Below, piece by piece: positions 19,567 to 28,434 of a stretch of DNA of 64,000 nt; position 1 is the first letter of the stretch; every line of letters begins with the position of its first letter. Location of the stretch: contig RECU01000034.1 of assembly GCA_007693855.1 (NCBI GenBank), positions 62,001 through 126,000 of the forward strand, read 5' to 3'. Both the position numbers and the translations under genes were made by a program. Under the pieces are notes generated by a model that saw only the letters and a list, made by a program, of their open reading frames with translations, did not search any database and had not been told where the DNA came from. Source of the DNA: Gammaproteobacteria bacterium. GTDB lineage: Bacteria > Pseudomonadota > Gammaproteobacteria > Steroidobacterales > PWYM01.

Positions 19567-20088
19567 TCAGCCCTGTGGCTGGCGAGGCATGACCCAGCCG
19601 CAGGCGTCACAGCTGCGATGGGCTTCACTGGCATGGAAGCGCTCGAAGACCGGTGGCAGGTCGCGCTCGATGTCCGCCACGTGCAGGAATTCCTCGTGCA
19701 GCTTGCTGCCGCAGTTCTCACAGTACCAGATGAAGCCGTCGAGTTCGTCCGCCCGGCGCGCGCGCTCGACGACGATGCCGATGGTATCGTCGTAGCGCTG
19801 TGGTGAATGGTGCACCCGCGGCGGCAGCAGGAAGATCTCGCCCTCGCGGATCGGAATGTCGACGTGCTGCCCGTCCTGGACAGTCTTCAGCAGCATGTCG
19901 CCCTGCACCTGGTAGAACAGCTCCGGTCCCTCGTCCTGATGATAATCCGTGCGGCTGTTGGGGCCGCCGACCACCATGACGATGAACTCTGAATCCCGGA
20001 ACAGCTGGCGATTGCACACGGGCGGCTTGAGCGCCTCCCGGTGCTCGTCGATCCAGCGCATCAGATTGAATGGCTTGAGTTCGTTCAT
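19567..20088 (-). CDS. haaO: 3-hydroxyanthranilate 3,4-dioxygenase
   Basis: 173 residues; ATG preceded by AGGAGG. It opens the ring of 3-hydroxyanthranilate to the precursor of quinolinate. Predicted iron ligands are H50, E56 and H94. R46, R98 and E109 sit where substrate contacts are found in the Cupriavidus enzyme. The C-terminal rubredoxin-like metal site is complete: C123-x-x-C126 and C160-x-x-C163. It lies after apaH (20-base gap), which suggests read-through from the lptD-apaH operon. Confidence 0.97.
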   Translation of the reverse strand: MNELKPFNLMRWIDEHREALKPPVCNRQLFRDSEFIVMVVGGPNSRTDYHQDEGPELFYQVQGDMLLKTVQDGQHVDIPIREGEIFLLPPRVHHSPQRYDDTIGIVVERARRADELDGFIWYCENCGSKLHEEFLHVADIERDLPPVFERFHASEAHRSCDACGWVMPRQPQG

Positions 20089-20108
20089 CAGGGTCCTCCT
20101 GCTCCGGC

Positions 20109-20933
20109 CTAGCGTCCCCCGCGGCCACAGCGCTCGCCGACCGGCTCGGCGTCAGGTACGTCGAGACACAGTGCGGTCAGTGCACGGCCCCAGATGCATC
20201 CGGTATCGAGCGTAACGAGGTTGGCGCGACGCGTACACCCCAACGCCGACCAGTGACCGACCACCACCCGGGTCGCTCCCCACGCTGCCCGTGGGTGCTC
20301 GAACCACGGCACCAGCCCGTCGCGAGCGCTTTGCGGCGGACCCTTGGCCTTCATCTCCAGGCTGCCATCCGCCCGACAGAAGCGCATGCGCGTGAGCGCA
20401 TTGATGGTGAAACGCAGCCGGTTGTAGCCGGACAGCTGCGGCGACCACCGGTCGGGCTTGTCCCCGTAGAGCACCGCCATGAGGTCACGCCATTCATGCC
20501 CGGCCAGCACGCGCTCGACGCGCTCGGCTTCCGCGAGCGTCGTCGCCACATCCCATCCGGGAGGTACCCCGGCGTGCACCAGCAGCGCGTCCAGGGCGGT
20601 GTCGTGGTGGGCCAGGGGCCGTTGTCGCAGCCAGTCGATGAGTTCGTCGCTGTCCTCAGCCTGCAGCACGGGCTCCAGCGTGTCGCGGCCGCGACTGGCG
20701 ACGCGACCTGAGGCGCGCGCCAGCAGGTGCAGATCGTGGTTACCCAGCACGCTCACCACCGCCTCGCCCTGGCTGCGGACCCAGCGCAGGACCTCCAGCG
20801 ATGCCGGGCCGCGATTGACCAGGTCGCCGACCAGCCACAGCCGATCCTGCCCGGGATCGAAATCGATCCGCTCGAGCAGACGCATCAGGGGCGCATGACA
20901 GCCCTGCAGATCACCGATGGCCCAGGTGGCCAC
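20109..20933 (-). CDS. apaH: symmetrical bis(5'-nucleosyl)-tetraphosphatase
   Basis: 274 residues. It splits Ap4A into two ADP, removing a stress-linked dinucleotide that can also cap RNA. The phosphoesterase metal motifs are at the N-terminus: GDLQGCH (7-13), GDLVNRGP (36-43) and LGNHDLHLL (63-71), with HAGVPPGWD further on. Starts nine bases after apaG, the usual gammaproteobacterial order. Confidence 0.97.
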   Translation of the reverse strand: MATWAIGDLQGCHAPLMRLLERIDFDPGQDRLWLVGDLVNRGPASLEVLRWVRSQGEAVVSVLGNHDLHLLARASGRVASRGRDTLEPVLQAEDSDELIDWLRQRPLAHHDTALDALLVHAGVPPGWDVATTLAEAERVERVLAGHEWRDLMAVLYGDKPDRWSPQLSGYNRLRFTINALTRMRFCRADGSLEMKAKGPPQSARDGLVPWFEHPRAAWGATRVVVGHWSALGCTRRANLVTLDTGCIWGRALTALCLDVPDAEPVGERCGRGGR

Positions 20934-20942
20934 GCCGGCACC

Positions 20943-21323
20943 TCAGTGCAGCATGCCGGGCATCGCCAGCGAGAACGCCTCGATTGGCGCATCGAAATGG
21001 CGGCCGTCTTCGGCCTGCATCCGGTAGCTGCCATGCATCGAGCCGACCGGGGTTTCCAGCACTGCGCCGCTGGTGTAACGGAAGCCCTGGCCAGGCTCGA
21101 GTCGCGGCTGTTCGCCGACGACCCCCTCGCCCCGAACCTCCTGGACCTTGCCGTTGGCATCGGTAATGACCCAGTGCCGCGACAGCAGTCGCGCCGGTAA
21201 CTCGCCCTCGTTGCGGATGGTGACCGTGTAGGCGAACACGAAGCGTTCTTCGTCGGGTGAAGACTGATGTTCGACGTAGTGGGTCTCGACGTCGACGTGA
21301 ATCTGGTACTCGGAAGTCATCAT
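20943..21323 (-). CDS. apaG: ApaG domain protein
   Basis: 126 residues, the usual length of ApaG, a single fibronectin-III-like beta sandwich. Motifs FAYTVTIRNEG, ARLLSRHWVITD and GVVGEQPRLEPGQGFRYTSG are conserved throughout the family. The start is one of two adjacent ATGs (21323 or 21320) overlapping the rsmA stop. E. coli apaG mutants affect Co2+ resistance and Mg2+ efflux, but the biochemical function is not settled. Confidence 0.96.
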   Translation of the reverse strand: MMTSEYQIHVDVETHYVEHQSSPDEERFVFAYTVTIRNEGELPARLLSRHWVITDANGKVQEVRGEGVVGEQPRLEPGQGFRYTSGAVLETPVGSMHGSYRMQAEDGRHFDAPIEAFSLAMPGMLH

Positions 21324-22108
21324 GTCGTGGAGTTTACCGTGTCGAGCGCGGCGAGACGGACGAAATCCTCGATCTCCAGCCTCTCCGGTCGGCTCCCGGG
21401 ATCGATGCCGCAGCGCTGGATTGCCTCGGCGTCAAGGTGCGCGCGCAGGGCGTTGCGCAGTGTTTTGCGCCGCTGGCCGAAGGCCGCGGTGACCAGGGTC
21501 CGCAGTCTCGCCTCCTCCACAGCGGGCCCCAGCGGCGCACAGCGCGGCCGCAGCCGCACGATCGATGACCAGACCCGCGGCGGCGGGGTGAAGGCCCCAG
21601 GGCCGATGTCGAACAGGCGCACGGCTTCACAGGCCCAGCCCAGCATCACGGTGAGGCGGCCGTAGTCGCGCCCGCCGGGTGCGGCTGTCATGCGCATCAC
21701 CACCTCCTTCTGCAGCATGAAATGCATGTCGTGGATGTACTGGCGCTGGCGCAGCAGGTGAAACAGCAGGGGGGTGGAGATGTTGTAGGGCAGGTTCCCG
21801 ACCAGTCGGAGCCTGGCGTCTCCGGCCAGGGTGGCAAGGTCGACCGCCAGGGCATCGCCTGCGTGCACGAGCAGTTCCCCGACGCCAGCACAGCGCTCAC
21901 GCAGGGGACCGATGACGTCGCGGTCGAGTTCCACCGCCTGCAGTCTCCCGCAGCGCGCCAGCAGCGGCTCGGTGAGCGCGCCCAGGCCGGGCCCGATCTC
22001 GAGCAGCTGTTCGCCGGGCTGCGGATCGATTGCGGCCACGATGCGTGCGATGACGGCGCGGTCATGGAGAAAGTGCTGGCCGAAGCGCTTGCGTGGTCGA
22101 TGGTTCAC
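21320..22108 (-). CDS. rsmA: 16S rRNA (adenine1518/1519-N6)-dimethyltransferase
   Basis: 262 residues. It dimethylates two adjacent adenines at the 3' end of 16S rRNA using SAM; loss gives kasugamycin resistance. The N-terminal RKRFGQHFLHD is conserved, SAM motif I is LEIGPGLGALTEPL and the catalytic motif IV is NLPYNIS. The start overlaps the pdxA stop by four bases and its stop overlaps the apaG start, so translation is coupled along this run. Confidence 0.97.
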   Translation of the reverse strand: MNHRPRKRFGQHFLHDRAVIARIVAAIDPQPGEQLLEIGPGLGALTEPLLARCGRLQAVELDRDVIGPLRERCAGVGELLVHAGDALAVDLATLAGDARLRLVGNLPYNISTPLLFHLLRQRQYIHDMHFMLQKEVVMRMTAAPGGRDYGRLTVMLGWACEAVRLFDIGPGAFTPPPRVWSSIVRLRPRCAPLGPAVEEARLRTLVTAAFGQRRKTLRNALRAHLDAEAIQRCGIDPGSRPERLEIEDFVRLAALDTVNSTT

Positions 22109-23118
22109 GCTGGCGTCGCGAGGCGGGCGGCGAGCCCGAGCGCGGCCAGCAGGCTGCCCGGGTCGGCCCGTCCCGTACCGGCGAGATCAAGCGCCGTGCC
22201 GTGATCGACGGACGTGCGGATCACCGGCAGCCCCAGGGTGACGTTGACCGCCTCGCCGAACCCGCTGGCCTTCAGCACCGGCAGGCCCTGGTCGTGATAC
22301 ATGGCCAGCACCGCATCCGCGCTGCCGAGGCTGCGGGGCGTGAATGCGGTGTCGGCCGGCACTGGTCCCGTGGCCAGGATGCCGCGAGTCCGTGCCGCCG
22401 CGACCGCCGGCCGGATGATCGCCTCGTCCTCCTCCCCAAGGTGCCCGCCTTCACCGGCGTGGGGGTTGAGTCCGCAGACGAGAATACGCGGCCGCGCCAG
22501 CCCGAAGCGGGCGACGAGATCCGCGTGCAGGACATCGAGCACCTCGGCCAGCACCGTCGCCGTGATCGCTGCCGGCACCTGCGACAGGGGCAGGTGGGTG
22601 GTGGCCAGCGCCACCCTCAGCTGCCCGGCCACCAGCAGCATCACCGGCCTTGGGCACCGGCAGGCCTCGGCCAGATACTCGGTGTGTCCCGAGAAGGCAA
22701 TGCCGGCGTCGTTGATGACGCTTTTCTGCACGGGGGCGGTGACCATGGCATCGGCACGCCCTTCGCGGCAGGCGGCCAGCGCCGTGTCCAGCATGGCGAG
22801 CACCGCCGGGGCGTTGGCGGGATCCAGGCGCCCCGGTGCGCACGCCTTGCCCAGCGGGTGGGACCAGACGCACAGCCGGCCCGGGCGATGCTGCGGTATC
22901 GGCGCATCGGGGGTCAGCACGTCGAGATCGATATCAAGCGCGAGTGCCCGCGCCCGCGCCGTCAGCAGGGTCGGGTCGGCGCAGACGACGAGACGGGCGG
23001 CGAGGGGGCCGGCCGCCAGCATCAGGCAGAGTTCCGGCCCGATACCGGCCGGTTCTCCGCTGGTCAGGACCAGTCGGGGCAGCTGCTGCGCACGGGCGTC
23101 AGATTCGATACTCGACAT
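22105..23118 (-). CDS. pdxA: 4-hydroxythreonine-4-phosphate dehydrogenase
   Basis: 337 residues from the ATG at 23118, chosen because conserved sequence (LVLTSGEPAGIGPEL) begins about 14 residues later and GAGG lies upstream. A start 26 codons earlier lies deep inside surA. It oxidises 4-phosphohydroxy-threonine in pyridoxal phosphate synthesis. TAPVQKSVINDAG, FSGHTEYLAE, NPHAGEGGHLGEED and YHDQGLPVLK hold the metal- and substrate-binding residues. The start lies within the last 20 bases of surA. PLP made here is needed by GcvP and KynU in this window. Confidence 0.96.
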   Translation of the reverse strand: MSSIESDARAQQLPRLVLTSGEPAGIGPELCLMLAAGPLAARLVVCADPTLLTARARALALDIDLDVLTPDAPIPQHRPGRLCVWSHPLGKACAPGRLDPANAPAVLAMLDTALAACREGRADAMVTAPVQKSVINDAGIAFSGHTEYLAEACRCPRPVMLLVAGQLRVALATTHLPLSQVPAAITATVLAEVLDVLHADLVARFGLARPRILVCGLNPHAGEGGHLGEEDEAIIRPAVAAARTRGILATGPVPADTAFTPRSLGSADAVLAMYHDQGLPVLKASGFGEAVNVTLGLPVIRTSVDHGTALDLAGTGRADPGSLLAALGLAARLATPA

Positions 23119-24442
23119 AGGCCTCGTCGCGCAAGCGCTGGATCCAAAGTTCGATCTCTTCCTCGAACTTGCGCTCGCGCAGGGCCATGATGGCATCGCG
23201 CCGCTGCAATTCCTCGGTGCTGTCGTGCACCCGCCGATCGATCACCTCGACGATATGCCAGCCGAAGGGTGAGCGAAACGGCATGCTCAGCTCGCCGACC
23301 GGCAGTTCCCGGATCACGCTGGCGAACTCAGGCACGAAACTGTCAGGTTCGGTCCACCCCAGCGAGCCCCCTTCGGCGCCGGAGCCGATGTCCTCGGAGA
23401 TGGCCCTGGCGATGGCGCCGAACTCGTCACCCCCGAGAATCTGGTTACGGACGTTCAGCAGGCGCTGGCGCACCGCCTCATCGTCCATGACTTCCGTCGG
23501 CGTGAGCAGGATGTGACGGGCCTTGACCTGATTGACCATGACCCGCTCGGTCCCGCGGACGTCGTTCACCCGCACGATATGAAAGCCGCTGCCGCTGCGA
23601 AACGGCTCGGTGGTCTCGCCCGGCTCGAGTCCGCCGACCACCTCGGCAAAGATGGTCGGCAGCTGGCTGCCTTTGCGCCAGCCCAGGCTGCCGCCTTCAA
23701 GCGCGTTCTGGGCGTCCGAGTAGGTCACCGCGAGCTGGGCGAAATCCTCGCCGGCCTCGAGGCGTTCGACGATCTGCTCGATCCTGGTCCGCGCCGCGCT
23801 CAGCTGGTCTGGAGCGGCGGCACTGGAGACGCTGATGAGGATGTGCGAGACGTTGTAATCGAGATCGCCGAGCGCCGCTTCCTGCTGCCGGCTGAGATAC
23901 TGTTCGACTTCGCGCTCGGAGATGTTGATCCGGCCCATGACATCGCGCGAGCGCAGCTGTTCGAGGATCAGCTGCTCGCGGAACTGTTCGCGATAACTGG
24001 CGTAGTCGATGCCTTCGGCGGCCAGCACGGCCGGGAACTGTTCGATCGTCAGCCCGTTGCGTGCGGCGATGTCGGCGATCGCGCGGTTGAGCATCTCATC
24101 AGGCACTCGGATGCCGAGGCGCTCGGCGCGCTGCAGCTGAATGCGTTCGACGACCAGTCGCTCCAGGATCTGCCGTTCGAGCACCGGCAGTGGGGGCAGC
24201 TGCGTCTGCTGTTCCCGCAGCCTCGCGACGATCTCCCGGGTCTGCTCCCGCAGCTCGCTTTTCAGCACCACGCCCTCGTTGACCACCGCGGCCACGCCAT
24301 CGACGAGCTGTCCCGTCCCGGACAGCTCACGCGTCTGCGCGCCCGCCGGCTGGGCCAGTACGCCGCCCAGAACCACGCAGGCGGCGAGCGCTGCGAGTAC
24401 GCCTCGGCCCGCGCAGGGGCGCTCAGAAGATGTCGCGGTCAT
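23099..24442 (-). CDS. surA: periplasmic peptidyl-prolyl isomerase / outer-membrane protein chaperone
   Basis: 447 residues from the ATG at 24442. This start gives a normal signal peptide (to about PAGAQ, residue 36); a start 16 codons upstream would overlap lptD more deeply. The N-terminal chaperone domain is followed by two parvulin domains, the first starting near NVSHILISV and containing GGSLGWRKG, the second starting near KARHILLTP and containing GGSLGWTEP. SurA escorts outer-membrane proteins, notably LptD, through the periplasm. The start overlaps the lptD end by 20 bases. Confidence 0.96.
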   Translation of the reverse strand: MTATSSERPCAGRGVLAALAACVVLGGVLAQPAGAQTRELSGTGQLVDGVAAVVNEGVVLKSELREQTREIVARLREQQTQLPPLPVLERQILERLVVERIQLQRAERLGIRVPDEMLNRAIADIAARNGLTIEQFPAVLAAEGIDYASYREQFREQLILEQLRSRDVMGRINISEREVEQYLSRQQEAALGDLDYNVSHILISVSSAAAPDQLSAARTRIEQIVERLEAGEDFAQLAVTYSDAQNALEGGSLGWRKGSQLPTIFAEVVGGLEPGETTEPFRSGSGFHIVRVNDVRGTERVMVNQVKARHILLTPTEVMDDEAVRQRLLNVRNQILGGDEFGAIARAISEDIGSGAEGGSLGWTEPDSFVPEFASVIRELPVGELSMPFRSPFGWHIVEVIDRRVHDSTEELQRRDAIMALRERKFEEEIELWIQRLRDEAYVEYRI

Positions 24443-26639
24443 AGCCGATGATGCCTCTCTCGATGAAATCTCTGGTCGAATCTCCGACACTGGCCAGTCC
24501 CCTCAGTTCAATCTGCAGCGCGATGGCGGTATCCGAGCCGCCAGTGCGGCGGCTGATGTAGCGGCGGGCCACCAGGCTGACCGAAAAACAGCAGCTCCGG
24601 TACTCCACCCCGGCGAAGCGATCGAGCGATGCACGCTCGCGCAGCGAGTAATTGTACCTGCCTATGAAGTTCCAGCGTTCGGAGGCCGGCCACATGAACG
24701 AGACATCGCCCTGCTCGAGGGCGCCTCGGCGGAAACGGTAGGCCAGGTTGATCAGGCGCTGGTCATCCCGCCGGTACTGCAGCCGGGCCTCGGAGCGGGT
24801 GGTGGCCGAGAGATCGCTGTTCCACTGCTGCCCGAGATCCAGCCGCCAGCGCTCGGCCAGCACCAGACCGAGTTCGCCGACATACTCGCTGCTGTTGCGC
24901 CCCGGCGGCGGGGCGCCGGGCAGGCCCACCTCCGCGTCCGCCAGGTAACGCGTCTGGCCCAGCGTCAGGCGCAACCGCTCCCGGCCGCTGGTCTCGTCGA
25001 GGACCCGGGTGGTGAGTCCGAGGTTCACCTGGTCGGTATCGCCGACGCGGTCGACGCCAAGGTAGCGGTTGCTGCGGAACAGCTGCACGAGACCGAAATC
25101 CGGTTCGATCGTATCGAACACCGGCAGGCGATCCTGGTCGCGAAACGGGATGTGGACATACTGCAGCCGCGGCTCGAGCGTCTGCAGCAGCCGCCCGTCC
25201 CGGACTTCGCGCTCGAACAGCGCACCGAGGTCCAGCGTGCCGATCGGCAGCGTCCGCGAGGGGTCGCGCGGCGCGTCCTCGGGCAGATTGTCCAGCCGGT
25301 AGCGGGTGTGCTGCAGGGCGACCGCCGGGCGCAGGTAGAGGCCCGGTGGGCCGAACCGCCGGCTGATCTCCGGCTGCATGTCCATGCGCCAGCCGGTCAC
25401 GCCCACGCGCCGGTCGAAGTTCACCAGTTCGCCGGTCAGGCGCAGATCCGTGCCCAGCCAGCGCTCCGGCCAGTGACCCTCGACCAGAAACTGCGGCAGT
25501 CGCCGGTAGGGGCGCTCCTCGTCGAGAATCTGCTCGTCGATGGTCTGGTAGCCCTGGAAGCGCGCCAGGGCGCGCAGATCGCGGCCGAGGTACTCCACGT
25601 CCAGCCGCCGATCGAGATGGGTCTGACTGGTCGACACCACGCCGCCGCCGAGGTCCTCGAAATAGGCCCCGTCGCTGACCTCGCTGCCATCCACGGTCAG
25701 GCGGATGCGCTCACCGAAGCCGGTGCGATGAAACAGGTTGGTATAGCGCCGGTCGTCTCCGCTGACCTGGTCGCTGGGCAGGAACTCTATCCCGGCCTGG
25801 CCCTCGGAGCTCCGGGTGAGGTAGCGGAATTCGCTGCCCAGCAGCAGGCCTCGGCGGCTCATCAGCCGCGGCTCCAGCGTCAGGTCATAGTTCGGTGCGA
25901 GGTTGAAGTAATAGGGGACGCTGACGTCGGCGCCCGTGCGGTTCGAGCGCCGCAGCTGGGGAAAAAGGAACCCCGACTTGCGATCGTCGGTGATGGGAAA
26001 GGTGATCCAGGGCGTGTACAGGATCGGTACGCCAAGGAAATCCACCCGGACGTTGCGGCCGGTGCCAAAGCCCGAATCGGCATCCAGGCGGATGTCGCCT
26101 GCCCGCAGGCGCCAGTCCTCGTTGCCTTCCGGACAGGAGGTGTAGAGTACATCACGCAGCCGCACCGTCCGGTCGCCACGCACCTCGAGGCTGCCGGCGC
26201 CGCCGCGCGCCGGTCGGCGGGGCAGCGAGAAGGTGGAGGCCGAAAATTCGATGCGCTGTGCCGTGCCATCGAAGTCCGCATCCTCGCTGCGCACGATCAG
26301 ATTGCCATCGCGATACTCGACGCCCCCCGTGACCCGCAGCTCGAGGGTGTCGCTGTCGAATTCCGCGGACTCGGCGCGCAGCAGCCGCCCGGCGCCCCTG
26401 ATCTGCACGTCGCCGGTCAGGCGGGAGATGCCCTCACGGACGAGATCGGCGTCATCGGCGCTGATGAGGACGTCCTGATCGTCGCCCCGGGCTTCCTCAA
26501 GCAGCCGCTCCATTTCAGGATCGACGGGCGGCATGCACATCGGTGCCTGTGCCCGGGCCAGGGCAGGCGCAAGCAACAACAGCGTAAGACAGACGAGCGC
26601 GTGGGTGGGCGCTCGTGCGACGGGCAGGTAGGCAGCCAC
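24423..26639 (-). CDS. lptD: LPS-assembly outer-membrane protein LptD
   Basis: 738 residues with a signal peptide ending near ALARAQA. The N-terminal beta-jellyroll (about 45-190) takes LPS from LptA; the C-terminal 26-strand barrel inserts it in the outer leaflet with LptE. Family marks are the early cysteine segment MCMPPVD, VLYTSCPEGNEDW, TPWITFPITDDRKSGFLFP and, near the C-terminus, YRSCCFSVSLVARRY. The paired early and late cysteines are those expected to make the interdomain disulfides. A very long frame on the opposite strand is a shadow. Probably first in the transcript lptD to apaH. Confidence 0.97.
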   Translation of the reverse strand: MAAYLPVARAPTHALVCLTLLLLAPALARAQAPMCMPPVDPEMERLLEEARGDDQDVLISADDADLVREGISRLTGDVQIRGAGRLLRAESAEFDSDTLELRVTGGVEYRDGNLIVRSEDADFDGTAQRIEFSASTFSLPRRPARGGAGSLEVRGDRTVRLRDVLYTSCPEGNEDWRLRAGDIRLDADSGFGTGRNVRVDFLGVPILYTPWITFPITDDRKSGFLFPQLRRSNRTGADVSVPYYFNLAPNYDLTLEPRLMSRRGLLLGSEFRYLTRSSEGQAGIEFLPSDQVSGDDRRYTNLFHRTGFGERIRLTVDGSEVSDGAYFEDLGGGVVSTSQTHLDRRLDVEYLGRDLRALARFQGYQTIDEQILDEERPYRRLPQFLVEGHWPERWLGTDLRLTGELVNFDRRVGVTGWRMDMQPEISRRFGPPGLYLRPAVALQHTRYRLDNLPEDAPRDPSRTLPIGTLDLGALFEREVRDGRLLQTLEPRLQYVHIPFRDQDRLPVFDTIEPDFGLVQLFRSNRYLGVDRVGDTDQVNLGLTTRVLDETSGRERLRLTLGQTRYLADAEVGLPGAPPPGRNSSEYVGELGLVLAERWRLDLGQQWNSDLSATTRSEARLQYRRDDQRLINLAYRFRRGALEQGDVSFMWPASERWNFIGRYNYSLRERASLDRFAGVEYRSCCFSVSLVARRYISRRTGGSDTAIALQIELRGLASVGDSTRDFIERGIIGYDRDIF

Positions 26640-26674
26640 TGCGACCCGGGAACACTCGCGAAAGGGCCGCTACA

Positions 26675-27736
26675 ATGGCACAAGTCATGACCACCTTCAA
26701 CGCACCCCCAGACGCGCCGGACGCGCGCCAGACCGCGGCGCTCGCCTGGTTGGCGACCGTATTGCCGACACCACCGGAGGCACTGCGGCCTGCCTCTGCC
26801 GACGCGAGCTTCAGGCGCTATTTTCGCCTGCACGACGGCGCGCGTTGGCTGATCCTGATGGATGCCCCGCCAACGCTGGAACCGGTGGCGCCATTCCTGC
26901 GGGTGGCTGGCTGGTTGCGCGACTGCGGTCTGCACGTACCCGCCGTGCTGGCGGTCAATGCCGAGGCCGGCTTCCTGCTCCTCGAAGACCTGGGGCAGAC
27001 CAGTTATTTCGCGGCCTTGCAGGCGGATCCGGCACAGGCGGACGTGCTCTATCCCGATGCCCTGGAGGCGCTGGTGACCCTGCAGGTCGGCGGGCAAAGG
27101 TTTCTCGATGCCCTGCCGCCCTACGACGCGGCACTGCTGGAGCGCGAGATGGCGCTGTTCCGGGACTGGCTGTGCCTGCGTCACCTCGGGCTTGCCCTGT
27201 CTGGCGCCGAGGAGGCCATGCTGGCCGCGGCGTTCGCTGCCCTGCGTGACGCCGCCCTGGCGCAACCCCGGGTGTTCGTCCACCGCGACTACCACTCGCG
27301 CAATCTCATGGTCTGCGCCGCGGCCAATCCCGGGGTTCTGGATTTCCAGGACGCCGTGGCCGGTCCGCTGACCTACGATGTCGTGTCGCTGCTCAAGGAC
27401 TGTTACCTGCGCTGGCCGCCGGCGGACCGGGCGCGCTGGATCGGCGTTTATCATGCTGCCGCCGTCTGCCGGGGTCTGCCGGTCGGTGAGCTGGCGGCGT
27501 TCACCGCAGCCTTGGATGTCATGGGTATCCAGCGACATCTCAAGGCCGCCGGCATCTTCGCGCGGCTGTGGCACCGGGATGGCAAGCCGGGTTATCTCGG
27601 CGACCTCCCGACCACGCTGGACTACGTGGTCGAGGCGGCCGCCGGCCAGCCCGCGCTGGCGCCGCTGGGCGAGTTCATCGCCCGGCGGGTGCTGCCGGCC
27701 CTGCCCCCGGTGGTCCGGCCCGGGCCTGTCCTATGA
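26675..27736 (+). CDS. amgK: N-acetylmuramate/N-acetylglucosamine 1-kinase
   Basis: 353 residues from the ATG at 26675, which has AAAGGG upstream; the ATG at 26687 is an alternative. Divergent from lptD with only 35 bases between starts. It is an aminoglycoside-phosphotransferase-fold kinase: the catalytic loop is HRDYHSRNLM and the metal site is DFQDA. AmgK phosphorylates MurNAc or GlcNAc at C1 for peptidoglycan recycling that bypasses de novo UDP-MurNAc synthesis and gives intrinsic fosfomycin tolerance in Pseudomonas. Pairing with murU and the neighbourhood of lptD match Pseudomonas and support this over a generic phosphotransferase call. Confidence 0.92.
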   Translation: MAQVMTTFNAPPDAPDARQTAALAWLATVLPTPPEALRPASADASFRRYFRLHDGARWLILMDAPPTLEPVAPFLRVAGWLRDCGLHVPAVLAVNAEAGFLLLEDLGQTSYFAALQADPAQADVLYPDALEALVTLQVGGQRFLDALPPYDAALLEREMALFRDWLCLRHLGLALSGAEEAMLAAAFAALRDAALAQPRVFVHRDYHSRNLMVCAAANPGVLDFQDAVAGPLTYDVVSLLKDCYLRWPPADRARWIGVYHAAAVCRGLPVGELAAFTAALDVMGIQRHLKAAGIFARLWHRDGKPGYLGDLPTTLDYVVEAAAGQPALAPLGEFIARRVLPALPPVVRPGPVL

Positions 27737-28434
27737 AGGCGATGGTGCTGGCGGCAGGTCGGGGCCGTCGCATGGGCGCACTGACCCTTCGGTGCCCGAA
27801 ACCCCTGCTGTCGGTCGGTGGCGAGCCGATGATCGTCCGCCATCTCCGCCGCCTCGCCGACAGCGGCATCCGCGAGGTGGTGATCAACCTCTCCTGGCAG
27901 GGCGCACGCCTGCGCCGCGCGCTCGGCGACGGCGCCGCCTGGGGGGTTCGGCTGCGCTACAGCGACGAGGGTGAGCCGCCGCTCGAGACCGCCGGGGGGA
28001 TTATCGCGGCGCTGCCGCTGCTTGGCCCCGAGCCGTTCCTGGTGGTGAACGGCGATATCGTCACCGATCATCCGTTGCGTCTGGCCCCCCTCGCCGATGA
28101 CCGGCTTGGACATCTCGTGCTGGTCGACAATCCACGGCACCATCCCCAGGGCGATTTCGGGCTGCGCGGTGACCGGGTCCAGCGCAGCGGCCCGACCCTG
28201 ACCTTCGCCGGGGTCTCGCTGCTGCATCCAGCGCTGTTTGCAGGCCTTGCGCCCGGGGCAAGGGCCCTGGCCAGCGTGCTGTTACCGGCCATCGCGGCGG
28301 GTCGGATCTCCGGAGAACATTACCGCGGCGAGTGGTCTGATGTGGGTACCCCGGCTCGGCTGGCGGCCGCCTCGCGCCGGCTGGGCGCGGGTGCCGCCTC
28401 CAGCCCGAGCCGGCGGAGCAGGGCGGCAAGGTAG
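27733..28434 (+). CDS. murU: N-acetylmuramate-1-phosphate uridylyltransferase
   Basis: 233 residues; the ATG overlaps the amgK stop (ATGA). The nucleotidyltransferase signature MVLAAGRGRRMGALT is at the N-terminus, with CPKPLLSVGGEPM, LETAGGI and the metal-binding VVNGDIVTD following. It makes UDP-MurNAc from MurNAc-1-phosphate and UTP. Conserved sequence ends near SDVGTPARLAAASRRLG; the last 15 or so residues are low-complexity Ser/Arg/Ala and lie over the end of lipB on the other strand, so they may be an unselected tail. Confidence 0.93.
   Translation: MKAMVLAAGRGRRMGALTLRCPKPLLSVGGEPMIVRHLRRLADSGIREVVINLSWQGARLRRALGDGAAWGVRLRYSDEGEPPLETAGGIIAALPLLGPEPFLVVNGDIVTDHPLRLAPLADDRLGHLVLVDNPRHHPQGDFGLRGDRVQRSGPTLTFAGVSLLHPALFAGLAPGARALASVLLPAIAAGRISGEHYRGEWSDVGTPARLAAASRRLGAGAASSPSRRSRAAR

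Noticed and set aside
26671-26676. TACAAT as a -10 box for amgK
   Set aside because: A good hexamer, but no -35 at 16-18 bases, and it contains the favoured ATG. Kept only as a possibility if the start is at 26687.
24141-26690. A long open frame on the plus strand opposite lptD
   Set aside because: It mirrors lptD codon structure, has no ribosome site or recognisable domain, and lptD and surA motifs are unambiguous on the minus strand. Long antisense frames are expected at this G+C content.
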